Assembly: GCF_050947875.1 (NCBI RefSeq)
Contig: NC_134568.1
Span: forward strand, 194,878,853-194,942,852
Direction: 5' to 3'
Length of the DNA: 64,000 nt
Origin: Dermacentor variabilis
Lineage: Eukaryota > Arthropoda > Arachnida > Ixodida > Ixodidae
Shown here in pieces: positions 53,834 through 63,090 of the stretch (position 1 is its first letter; each line of letters opens with the position of its first letter). The translations under genes and the position numbers were made by a program. The notes under the pieces were generated by a model, which did not search any database, was not told the origin of the DNA, and saw nothing but the letters and a program-made list of their open reading frames with translations.

Positions 53834-53851
53834 GTCCTGTCGCGGACGCCA
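53834..53851 (-). promoter_or_regulatory. Primer-binding site
   Basis: Three bases inside the 5' LTR end, TGGCGTCCGCGACAGGAC would pair with the CCA-terminated 3' end of a tRNA. I cannot name the tRNA from sequence alone. The position, just inside the LTR and starting TGG, is standard for Ty3/gypsy and related elements. Confidence 0.65.
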
Positions 53852-53854
53852 ATT

Positions 53855-54968
53855 TGTGATGACCCACTTATGGGCAAAGGTTCGTGTTCTCAATGTTTTA
53901 GCGGTTCTCTTAGGCGGAGCCTCCGAGAACCCAATTGAGGACGAAGCCGTTGGTTTGGACACACACAAAAAGACTTTTAATCACACACAAAAGAAGCATA
54001 AAGCAAATAAAAAGAAACAGAAAACATGCTTGAAATACACACAAAAAACATTGCGGTAAGGAACGCTCTTACAGGGCTTGCACGAGGTTAACGAGGGTGC
54101 GAGTTCGGGCTTGCCACGAGGGCGGGGACGCGTCGCAGTCTCGACGCGGCAACGCGGCGTCAAGCTGGCAGAAGGAGTGGCGCCGGCCTCACCAAAGGTC
54201 GCGGCGTAGGTTGACCGACCGGGCGCCGGGAGCGCGCCAGCTCTGGCGAGGTGAGGTAACGCTGGCGGCTGGGTGGCAGGAGTGGACGGCGGCGGCGTTC
54301 TGGCCGGGCAGAGAGCTCGGGCCCGTAGCCCGACTGCTCCCCTCTCGCCCACGGGCACGGAAGCTCGAACGCCGGCCTCGGGCAGCAGGCGGCACGGCAG
54401 ACGGGGGTGGCGTTCTGGCCGGGCAGCTGGCGTAGAACTCGGGCCCGAAGCCCGACTGTTCCCGTCCTGCCCACTGGCGCAGAAGCTCACCGGCCTTGAG
54501 GAGCCGACGGCACGCTCAGGTAGACGGGCGACGCACAGGAACAGGTTGGCAGGAGGCCCCGGGCGGGTGAAGTCCTGGTGGGCTCGGGTCCGGAACCCGA
54601 CGGCCCGTCTTCAACGCCCGCTCCGGTGGTTGACCTCCTCCTGCCGTCGTTTCCTGGGACGATCCTGGCGTCTCCCCGGCGTCTCCCTGCGTGTCCTCTT
54701 GCGTGTCGCCCCCCGTTCTGCCAGCGCACCACGCTTTTTGTCGTGGTCTGGCCGATTTGGCATTTACTGATTGGCTGCCCGACGCCCCGTGGTCTTTTCT
54801 CATTGGTTGTTTTTTTTCTTTTGTTGTTTTTCCTGCGCCGCGCGTTCACATGCCGGGCGCTCTTCGGCGTCGTCGTCTTTCCTCCTTCCAGCTCGGCGCG
54901 CGTGCACTCAGCGTCGTCTGCTCTCGACCGTCCCGAACCCCGCACCGTGTCGCGCACCACACATCACA
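53855..54968 (-). repeat. 5' LTR, 1114 bp
   Basis: On the minus strand it begins TGTGATGTGTGG (54968) and ends GGGTCATCACA (53855), so the outer seven bases form a perfect inverted repeat. It contains a GC-rich tandem repeat of about 115 bp (units starting near 54294 and 54409, sharing GGCGTTCTGGCCGGGCAG). Its first 439 bases recur in the 3' LTR. The remaining 675 bases, which must hold R and U5, occur nowhere else in the window. Confidence 0.85.
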
Positions 54969-54973
54969 GCGAC

Positions 54974-55018
54974 ATATGCTAATACCGGCCTTATTAGAAT
55001 GATGAATGCATGTATAAA
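54974..55018 (-). pseudogene. LINE scrap interrupted by the LTR element
   Basis: The minus strand reads IHHSNKAGISICR, comparable to the residues just before the C-terminal part found at 51538-51430. This is consistent with one LINE copy split by the LTR element. It is too short to be sure. Confidence 0.35.
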
Positions 55019-55020
55019 TA

Positions 55021-55264
55021 CTGGGTTTTTCAGTGAACATTTTCAAATTAAAAAAAAAAATTACCTGTGGCAGATAGCCCCCATTCTAGTGTATGAGCTG
55101 GTCTACTTGAAGGGCCGGACTTGCACGAAAAATTGAAATCCATAATCAATAATTTGTCAAAAATTGGCTAAAGAAGTTTTTAACTAATTAGCATTTCCCA
55201 CATATACCAATTTACAATTTCTAGCCGGGGAGTTCGCTAGGTGGATCCATTTGAAACGAACTCT
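55021..55264. mobile_element. Fold-back MITE, left arm
   Basis: After TA (55019-55020) the arm begins CTGGGTTTTTCAGTGAAC and matches, in inverted orientation, the sequence ending CACTGAAACACCCTG at 60931. The match continues imperfectly for about 240 bases until the LINE tail at about 55277. It is either one half of a long-terminal-repeat MITE split by the LINE, or a separate inverted copy. Confidence 0.65.
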
Positions 55265-55813
55265 CAGAATGATACCAGTTTCTTTCTTTCCTTCTTTCCT
55301 TCTTTCTTTCTTTCCTACCTTCTTTCGTTCCTTCCTTATTTCTTTCTTTCCTTTTTCCTTTCTTTCTTTCTTACTTTCTTTCTTTCTTTATTGTTTCCTC
55401 AGACACAGTCTAAGAGGGGGCCGAGGCTAAAGGCGACAGAGCGCCTGACAAGGGCCCCGGCCCCCGTGCACAATATACACAGACAAAATACATCAACAAA
55501 GTTCAGTCAGACAGACATCATTGGTTCAGACAGTGGGCAATATTAAAAAGGGAGACTAGTCACTGCTCGAATATGAAGTCAGCAAATAATTGGTACAAAA
55601 TATTTACATACGCAACATAATGTCTGCAACGTAAATACAGAACACAGCAATTCAGTTATCAGTCAGCACGTTCAACAACATCATTCATAGCCATGGCACT
55701 CATCACAAAAACCAAGACACAGAAACCAAGCACAATTTCACAGCCCTGTATCAAAATTGCGGTAGCCGAGAGGAGCATGGCAAGGGAGAACAAAGCGCAC
55801 TTTTTGAGGTAAT

Positions 55814-57274
55814 TTACAGTAATGAAAACATAATGTCACTGTTCACAAGAAACTTCCTACAGTATTTCTTAAATGTATGTACGCCTTTATTAAAGTCGAC
55901 TTGCATATCTCTTCTGTTTAGAGCATTGGTTATTTGAAAAGATAATGCTTGCCTTCCATAGTTGGTTCTAACTTGCGGCATTGTTCGTTTTGGGTTTCGG
56001 GTACTGTATGAACTTGAACTGGGCACTGCGGAAATATGTAACTTGTATTTATTGATCCATTGCAATAGCTTAAAGTAGTACACCTGGTCAGCCTTCAACA
56101 TGTTATATTTGGTAAATAACGGCTGTGTTCTCAATAACTGCTTGTTGCCTTCAAAATTTTCCAGTATGCGCAAAATTTGCTGTTGTAATACATTAAGTTT
56201 GTAGTAGTTAGCAGCTGTTGTTGTTCCCCAAGTCAAGATTCCATTGCTCATTCTATAGTAAACCAGTGAAAAGTATAGTGCCTGCTTTAAACGTTTGGGT
56301 ATTAGATGTTGTACTTTATAAATGCACCCAATGACGCGAGAAAGGCTTGATTTTAGTTGAATAACGTGAGTATTCCATGAGAGGTTGTGGTTAAACCAGA
56401 CACCTAAAAACTTTTGTTCAGTAACCTGTTCCAGCAAGCGTCATTCAAATCTAATGTTAACCGGGTAGCAGTCATGTTTATTAATTGGCTTAAAAATGAC
56501 GTACTTTGTTTTATTTATATTTAGACTCAAGCGATTTCTTTGAAGCCATGCAGATAACTTTAATAAGTAGTCATTAACAGACGTCTCTAAACATTGCATG
56601 GTTTCTCCGGTGAAAAAAAACATTAGTATCGTCTGCATACATTATTAATTGCGGGGATCCATGTATTACCATAATATCATTTATATAAGTAAGAGAATGT
56701 AGGGGTCCCAGAATAGAGCCCTGGGGATTGCCCTGTTGTACTTCGAGTTTGCTGGAGGACCAATTGTTAACACGTACATATTGATAACGTTTCTCTAGAT
56801 AACTCCGGATTAGTTTTATTGCTACTCCTCTAATACCATATTTTTCTAATTTTCTTAACAATATATTAACAATATATTATGTTGAACAGTGTCGAAGGCT
56901 TTGCTGAAATCTATAAATAAGCCAAGAGTGAGCAATTTTTTTTCTATATTTTCACTTATCTTATTCTTTATGTCAACGAGAGCAATCTCTGCTGATTTGA
57001 TGGCTTGAAAGCCGTACTGAGCTTCTGTTATTACTCGGTATTTATTAAAGAAACCGCTTAGCCTGTGATTGATGACGTATTCAAATACCTTTGAAAAGAC
57101 TGTCAGAACTGAAATGGGCCTATAATTATTAATGTTGGTCTGACCACCGCTTCTGTAGACAGGTGTAACTTTTGCGATCTTCAAATCGTCTGGGAAATCT
57201 CCGCTAAGAAGCATCTGATTTATTATATGCGACAATATGGGGCTTATCAAGCATACCACATGCTTAATAGGCAA
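55814..57274 (-). pseudogene. LINE ORF2 reverse transcriptase, four frames
   Basis: Blocks in order on the minus strand: INNYRPISVLTVFSKVFEYV near 57130, TEAQYGFQAIKSAEIAL near 57030, LFIDFSKAFDTVQHN near 56920 (first catalytic aspartate), VQQGNPQGSILGPL near 56730, IMYADDTNVFF near 56640 (catalytic pair intact), LSAWLQRNRLSLNINKTKYVIF near 56530, EQKFLGVWFNHNLSWNTHV near 56415, and a long C-terminal frame to 55814. Frame changes occur near 56860, 56620 and 56440, and some bases are missing between blocks. YADDT and the absence of RNase H fit the CR1/L2 group. Confidence 0.87.
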
Positions 57275-57376
57275 AACTTTTATCCCGTCGTCTCCACAAG
57301 CGACTTGGTTTTTTTAGATTTCTTATTATTGTTTCAATTTCATGAGACGTTGTAGGGGCAAGCATGATTGACTCCA

Positions 57377-58586
57377 TCAAGCTATATATATAAGTACGCA
57401 GTCACTGGAAGTGCCATGCCGTCCTGAATAAACACCTACTTTGACGAAATGCCGATTCATTGCTTCTACTAAATTGTTCCCAGTTAGAAGCACATTGTCA
57501 ATGCAGATTTCCTTCACACCACAGTCAGCTTCATTTCTTGCTAATATGTTGTTTAGTAGCTCCCATGTCTTTTTGCTGTCATTTTGAACGTCCTGGAATT
57601 TAGTTTGGAAATAATTGGACTTTGCGTATTTTTGATCCGAGTTCAATTTGTTTCTCAGTTATTTGAATTCATTCAGTACGCATGGAGCTCGGGTTTTAAG
57701 AAACTTGAAATTTTCGGTTTTTCTCTTTTATTCTTCTGTAAAGCTCTCTAGTAACCCATGGTTTTCTAATGCGTTTACTTTTCTGGGCACTTTCTCGGAG
57801 TGGAAAGGCCAAATCGTAGCAATGCTGAAATTTTATCAAAAAGACCTGGTAAGCCAGTGTGGCCTTGCGTTGCTTGAACACATCATCCCAGTTCTCTTCT
57901 ACTATATAGTTATGAAACGTCATCAAGGTTTCATTAGTTATTGCTCGATACAAAATTTTTTCTTGAGGAAAAAAACAATTTTTCTCGGAAGGAAAGCCCA
58001 AGCAGAACACTGGCAAATGATCGCTGATGTCATATCTGAGAACACCAGCCGTAACATTTGCATCATCTATGTTGGTAACACACACATCAAGACACGTGAC
58101 AGTATCTACTGTGACCCTGGTTGGCAGTGATATCAGATTAGAACAGGCATAGGAATTTAGTATGTCATGAAAGTCTCTTGCGCATGGACTATCTGATATG
58201 GTGTCTATATTGACGTCACCAAGAAGCATAAACGATTTTGTTACAGTCTGTAAAGTGCGAAGAGCATTGTCGGTAAAATAGATAAATTCCATCCATTTGC
58301 CTGCTGGCGGTCTGTAGATCGCGCCAACAGTGACGTTCGACAATTTGACAAACAGGCTTTCAATAACTTGATCGCATCTAGTCAGGTCGCTCAGCACTTC
58401 ATACTGTACACTTTCCTTTATAAAAATTGCTATACCACCGCCCCTTTTTATATCCCTACTAAGGCTTACGCACTTGTAACCAGGAAGGTCCGGCGCCGTG
58501 TCTGTGTGGGTTAGCCAAGTTTCTGTTAATACTATTGAAGAAAACTTAATGTGTAGGGACTGAAGAAGTATTTCAAGACTATCCAC
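57377..58586 (-). pseudogene. LINE ORF2 endonuclease and linker
   Basis: An open frame of 296 residues (58586-57696) holds the endonuclease: SSIVLTETWLTHTD (catalytic glutamate), SRDIKRGGGIAIFIKESV, VGAIYRPPAG, FMLLGDVNIDTIS (GDFN reads GDVN) and YDISDHLPVFC with the terminal SDH. It continues into the linker (RKPWVTRELYRRIKEKNRKF). After a frameshift near 57690, a frame at 57646-57377 has FQTKFQDVQNDSKKTWELLNNIL..NEADCGV, typical sequence before the reverse transcriptase. Confidence 0.85.
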
Positions 58587-58740
58587 TTTGTTTTTTTTAG
58601 GCTTCGCATGTTTATATGTATAACTGAAAATTGTCTTTTGTTTGACCTGTGCTTTTGATTATAAGTTTGGCAATCATTTTGTCCTGCCATCATTTTTCTG
58701 AAGTGTGTCGAACAGGTGGGTGCACCATTATCCTTAGTTT

Positions 58741-59424
58741 ATGTTCTCCAGATCAAACTGTTTAGCAATTCTGATAGCAACCGAGCCCTCGTCTTTTCGA
58801 GCAAGAATTTTCCCTCTAGAGCACTACACGAACTTCCATTCTGCAGACTTTTTTTTGGCGATCGCAGCCCCCAGAAGCCTTTTGTTTAAGACGGTCAAAT
58901 GTTTATTCACATATACCGGAGAAGCTTCTCCTCCGTAGTCAAGGTCTTTCGTAGTTATCCTTTGTTTTTTGCTTTTTTGCAGGATTACATTTCGCTTGGT
59001 ACGCTGTACGAAACGAACCGCTATGTTTTTTCTCCTCCGAGTTGTGTACAGGGACGCAATGACAAACGTCAATATCTGTGTCAACGATTGACTCACCCAA
59101 GAAGACGCCAATTTTCTTAACGACCTCTGTAGCATCTCCTTCTGTTGGCACACCCTTGATTTCCAGATTGTTAGATCTCTGATGCTGTTCCAGTTCTTCG
59201 ACTCTGTTGCTCAGTTTGCGGTTCTCGGCTGCAAGTTCTTCATTTCTTTTCACTAACCCTTGAAATTCCTTTCGCAATTCCTTCAACTCTTGCTTGATAT
59301 CATTTACACCATCACATGTGTCACTGCAGAATTTCACACTTTTTTTCAAAGCACTTAGGTCAGTCCGAAGTTCGCGCTTCAAGTCATCAAGGGCCTTAAA
59401 AAAATCTTTGGCGTCCTTAGTCAT
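58741..59424 (-). pseudogene. LINE ORF1: coiled coil and RNA-binding protein, frameshifted
   Basis: Begins MTKDAKDFFKALDDLKRELR, followed by a long coiled coil (about residues 10-90, with LKELRKEFQGLVKRNEELAAENRKLSNRVEELE). An RRM-like part follows with NNLEIKGVPTEGDATEVVKKIG and VDTDIDVCHCVPV. A frameshift near 59010 moves the rest to another frame: NIAVRFVQRTKRNVILQKSKKQ, then SPVYVNKHLTVLNKRLLGAA, ending QFDLENIN at 58741. This layout is that of LINE ORF1 proteins, which form trimers and bind element RNA. Apart from the frameshift it is well kept. Confidence 0.85.
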
Positions 59425-59613
59425 AACTAGGTCGAAAGCGGGCAGCTAAGAGAAGTAGGGTAAGGATACAAGGACAGTGCACAGTAGGCTCTCGATCAAC
59501 GAGAAACAATACGACACTCGTGGCGCACGTTGTCTTCGGCAACAGTGCAAGGATAGTAAGGATTTGTTTGAGGATAGCAAGTAGCCTCACCTGCAGTGTA
59601 ACAGGAAAAAATT

Positions 59614-60516
59614 AAGTCAGTGTTCCCTGTGCACTGTCGCCGAAGTGTAGTCGCAGCTGGCTGTCGTCCTCCTTAAGTACGCTGGTGTGGCGCCGCCGTC
59701 GTAGTCAACTTCTCTATGGAGCACGCATGCGCCAGGTAGCCACCCGAACGACGACCGAAGATGATGAGATAGCAGCCGTCTTTACTGCACGAATCGGCCC
59801 TTCACAGCAGTTGATCCGTGGCAGGGACTGCAGTGTAACAGGAAAAAAATTCGCTGAAGGCTTAGCTTGGTTAAGCCTGGAAGATTGCAAAAATACCCTT
59901 GGCTGCGTCTTGGTTCGGCTGATGGTGTGGACATGGTTGCCCTTTGCTAAACTTATGGCTATACATCATCCGACATAGCGCAAGGCAGCGCGCCGACCAC
60001 TGCGAGGAGCCGAGCTGTAGCCCCATTTATCCTCCTAGCCTGACGTCACACCAGCGAGCGCCCTCTCTCGGTACCGCCGCAGCAGCGGCGCGCAAGGCTT
60101 CGCCTCCACCATCGATGCCGCGAGCTGGGGCCCCGTCTCTCGGTCTGGCATGACGTCACACGGTCACGTGACGCGCAGCTGTGTAAGGAGGCGCCACGAC
60201 CACCGATGGGCCGAAAGTGCGAGCAGTATTGCTTTCGCAGTAAAAATTAAGTCCGTGTTCCCTGTGCACTGTCACCGAAGTGTAGTCGCAGCTGGCTGTC
60301 GTCCTCCTTAAGTACGCTGGTGTGGCGCCGCCGTCGTAGCCAACTTCTCTATGGAGCACGCATGCGCCAGGCAGCCACCCGAACGACGACCGAAGATGAT
60401 GAGATAGCAGCCGTCTTTACTGGACGAATCGGCCCTTCACAGCAGTTGATCCGTGGCAGGGACTGCAGTGTAACAGGAAAAAATTAAGTCCGTGTTCCCT
60501 GTGCACTGTCGCCGAA
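59614..60516 (-). repeat. Repeated 5'UTR units (monomers) of the LINE
   Basis: A unit of 237-238 bp occurs at 59614-59851 and again at 60249-60485, differing at only a few positions. A third, partial unit lies at 60486-60516 and the end of another at 59585-59613. All join at the same point, GTAACAGGAAAAAATT then AAGTC(C/A)GTG. Since the LINE runs leftward, these lie upstream of ORF1 like promoter monomers. The two full units are now separated by a 390-bp insertion. Confidence 0.82.
59852..60241. mobile_element. 390-bp insertion with 7-bp duplication and two CRE sites
   Basis: The segment interrupts a unit junction and is flanked by AAAAATT (59845-59851 and 60242-60248), while uninterrupted junctions have that sequence once. 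Its ends, CGCTGAAGGC and TGCTTTCGCAGT, are only weakly inverted. It is GC-rich and carries TGACGTCA-core sites at about 60041 and 60151 and a GGTCACGTGAC palindrome at about 60161. It is probably a DNA-transposon derivative; a duplication of 7-8 bp would suit hAT-like elements. The family is unknown to me. Confidence 0.6.
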
Positions 60517-60931
60517 CTAACCTACTAACTCCCGAATTTTGCGGATAAATGCATTGGCGTTCCAGTTACTTTTGTACTTCAATGTCTAAAACGGTGTTTC
60601 ACCAAGAAAGTAAGTGAAACGACAGTGTACTTTTACCGCTAGTTTGATGGCGCATATCTCGTAAATGGTGTCATGTACACAACTTTTTTCAAGTGGATAT
60701 GGCTTGCAGTTTCACCCGTTACAATTTGTAAATTGCAATACGTGCCATAGCGGAATTAGCTAAAAACTTGATTGGTTAATTTGTATTAATTAGTTGATCA
60801 TGAATTTCATTTTTTTCTGTGTGTGCTAGTAATGTTCGCCTCTTCGAGTAGACCAAATCATGGACTAGAATTGTGTTATCTGCAACAGGCAATTCTTAAA
60901 AATATTTGAAAGTGTTCACTGAAACACCCTG
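60517..60931. mobile_element. Fold-back MITE, right arm and centre
   Basis: Ends CACTGAAACACCCTG followed by TA (60932-60933). About 290 bases before that end are the inverted partner of 55021-55264, and the remaining 120 bases could be the element's centre. A TA target and CAGGGTGT-type terminus point to mariner-type MITEs. Confidence 0.65.
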
Positions 60932-60934
60932 TAT

Positions 60935-63040
60935 GAGTAGGTGGAGAAACTAGATGAAATTGAAGTTGTGGGATATGGTAGTAGATTTATGAAGCAAAGA
61001 AAGCCTGGCGATATTGCGGTGGGATGCAAGTTAGGGCGGTTCGGAGGGGCTTTTCATGGACGTGACACTAGCTGTGCGGTTATAGCCGCTAGAAATTAAT
61101 GTGGTGTCGTTATTGTGAACAAGTTCACTCACAGTAACACGTTCATTATAAAATGGACCCCATATAGAAGCCGCATATTCGAGTTTACTTTTGATGAGAG
61201 TTTTCTAGCGGAGTAATTTTAGAGGAAAAGGGGCAGAAGAGAAGTTAGGGAGAAGGTAGCCTAGCATGCGGTTAACATTGCTAACAATAATGATAATGGG
61301 TAATGTCGACTTAAGATCTCAAGCAATGTGAACGCCGATATAGCTGTACGAAGAAACAGATTCAAGAACCATGTCGCTGAGAAGATAAGAGGGAGACGTA
61401 GTGGCAGTTGCTGTTAAGCGGACAGTCTTACAGGTGTTGGAATTCGCCTCCGTAAGTCACGTGTTAACCAATTAAATACATCATCTAGATCCCTGTGTAA
61501 GGCAGCAGTCTCGTTATTGAACTTAATTTTAAGAATCCCAACACAGCCCTCGCGAAACATGTGACCACTAGAAAAAAAACACAATTAGTAAGGTCGTTAA
61601 CATATATCAAGAACAGCAAGAACCTATAACGGGCCCTTGTGGCACTCCTGATTGTACGAGCTTAGTAGTAGATTGTTTGCCATTGCATGGCAACAGACTG
61701 ACGACGGTTAATAAGGAAGTGCTCTAGCCAGGTAGGGAGATGAGCATCCATATTCAATTTGGAAAGAACACACTTTAGCACACGTTTTCGAGTAATCCAG
61801 AAAAAACACAGTTAGTCATGGAAGAAGGTTCTAAAATTACATGACGTTTGTGATTCAAGGAAAGAAGTTGAGTTTCTCAAGAAAGTCACTTAGGGACTTA
61901 GGCAAACCCTGTTGTTTAGATGAAAAAAAAAACAGATGGAACCGACGAACTTACCCCCGTATTCTGAAATGCATCTTAACTCGAAGCCCATGCTTGAGTT
62001 GACCAGAATGGCACCTGGCGTCAACGTGTCTAGGACGCTCATTGCGTTTCCTTCGGCATGTTCACGACAGGCGTCATTTGGATCAAGCCAAGCCTGGGCT
62101 TCAAATTAAGATGCATCACTGAATACGGGGGTTACTCAACTGTGATGGCAGAATATGTTCGAATATCTTACAGGGGATGCTAGTTGATGAGATGAGGTGG
62201 TAATTGACAGGTAAATATTGTTGCCGAACTTATGCAGCGAAATTATCTTCCCGATCTTCCAGTCTGAAGGAATGTGATGATGTGATGGCTGTCGACTAAT
62301 GACTGATGAAAATTTTTGAAAGGATAAGGGATGAGTACAAAGTAGTGCTTCTTAAAAATTTTGCATTAATGAGATTTGCGCCACGGATAGGTGACATCTT
62401 AAGTGACTCGATTACTTTAGCAACGCCACGTGGCTTAATGATTATTGAGTCCATGGCAAGGCACTCTTGTGATGAGAAGCTCGGAAGGGAGGGGTTAGAA
62501 ACAGTAACAAACAATTTTTTTACAATACATTTTGATGACAATGAAGAGGCTGTCGTCATCTGGTATGACGTTGACAGTAGAGTCAGCTAGGCATAGTTTT
62601 GTGAGCAGAAAGTTTATTTAGGTGCGAAATTTTTAGGAACATTAGCCACCATGAAAGTTACGGGAATGATGTTTGTCTTTTTATGTTTCATGCATTTGCA
62701 TAAGCATGACTGGCACTGCTGTGGGCGGTCCAATGAGCTTCTAATGGGGAACACTTGACGGTACGATATGCCTGTTTTTTTTCTGCTGTTAGCTAAAAGT
62801 TTTAAATTAGCGTTGCACCAATGGGTTTTTAAGGTATAACAAAAATTGCGTAGAGGACGTACCTGCGTGTTAGTTCGTGCACCTTAGTCTTAAAGAACTG
62901 CCAGCTATTATCAGCAGAACTTCCATCAAAGTCGTCAAGGAGTTGGTCAAGAAAATTTGACAGCTCATGGTTAATGGCGTCAAATTCGCTTTGTCGTACT
63001 TGAGCATTATTTTTGTGCATGCACGAGTCTAGGAAGTAAC
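60935..63040 (-). pseudogene. CR1/L2-like LINE ORF2 fragment, heavily decayed
   Basis: On the minus strand: pre-RT piece FLDQLLDDFDGSSADNSWQFFKTKVHELTRRYV (63020-62840), RT start GVAKVIESLKMSPIRGANLINAKFL (near 62440), FFWITRKRVLKCVLSKLNMDAHLPTWLEHFLINRRQSVAM (61810-61690), FLIYVNDLTN near 61600, and a poorly preserved remainder to about 60950. The catalytic FADD box is not recognisable. Stops occur every few dozen codons, so this copy is old. Confidence 0.65.
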
Positions 63041-63042
63041 AA

Positions 63043-63045
63043 TAT

Positions 63046-63088
<43 letters not shown>

Positions 63089-63090
63089 TT
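63043..63090. repeat. (TTTA)n, 3' tail of the neighbouring LINE
   Basis: About twelve TTTA units. Read on the minus strand it is the (AAAT)n tail directly after TAATGACTTCGGGCTTTGGAA of the LINE at 63091-64000. Confidence 0.88.

Larger units (their letters stand above)
51544..54968 (-). mobile_element. Complete non-autonomous LTR retrotransposon with aberrant 3' LTR
   Basis: The 3425-bp element is flanked by a perfect 5-bp duplication GCGAC (51539-51543 and 54969-54973). On the minus strand: 5' LTR 54968-53855, primer-binding site just inside it, one 395-codon ORF (53792-52605), non-coding DNA, a polypurine tract AAAAAAAGGGGCTTA (52293-52279), and a 3' LTR at 52278-51544. There is no protease, reverse transcriptase or integrase, so it must borrow them. 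The ORF's start resembles tick Ty3/gypsy Gag N-termini, which suggests the helper. The 439 bases shared by the two LTRs look identical, indicating recent insertion. Confidence 0.88.
55277..60516 (-). mobile_element. CR1/L2-like LINE with ORF1, ORF2 and repeated 5'UTR
   Basis: On the minus strand: 5'UTR with repeat units (60516-59614), ORF1 (59424-58741), ORF2 endonuclease (58586-57696), linker, reverse transcriptase (57274-55814), 3'UTR, AATAAA at 55392-55387 and a (GAAA)n tail (55389-55277). All parts of an autonomous element are there, but frameshifts in both ORFs prevent activity. This is the most complete LINE in the window. No target duplication was found at its ends. Confidence 0.88.

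Noticed and set aside
54273..55136. Several 95-165 residue frames in the 5' LTR
   Set aside because: They lie in GC-rich LTR sequence, overlap on both strands and repeat the palindrome's shadow peptides. No family resemblance.
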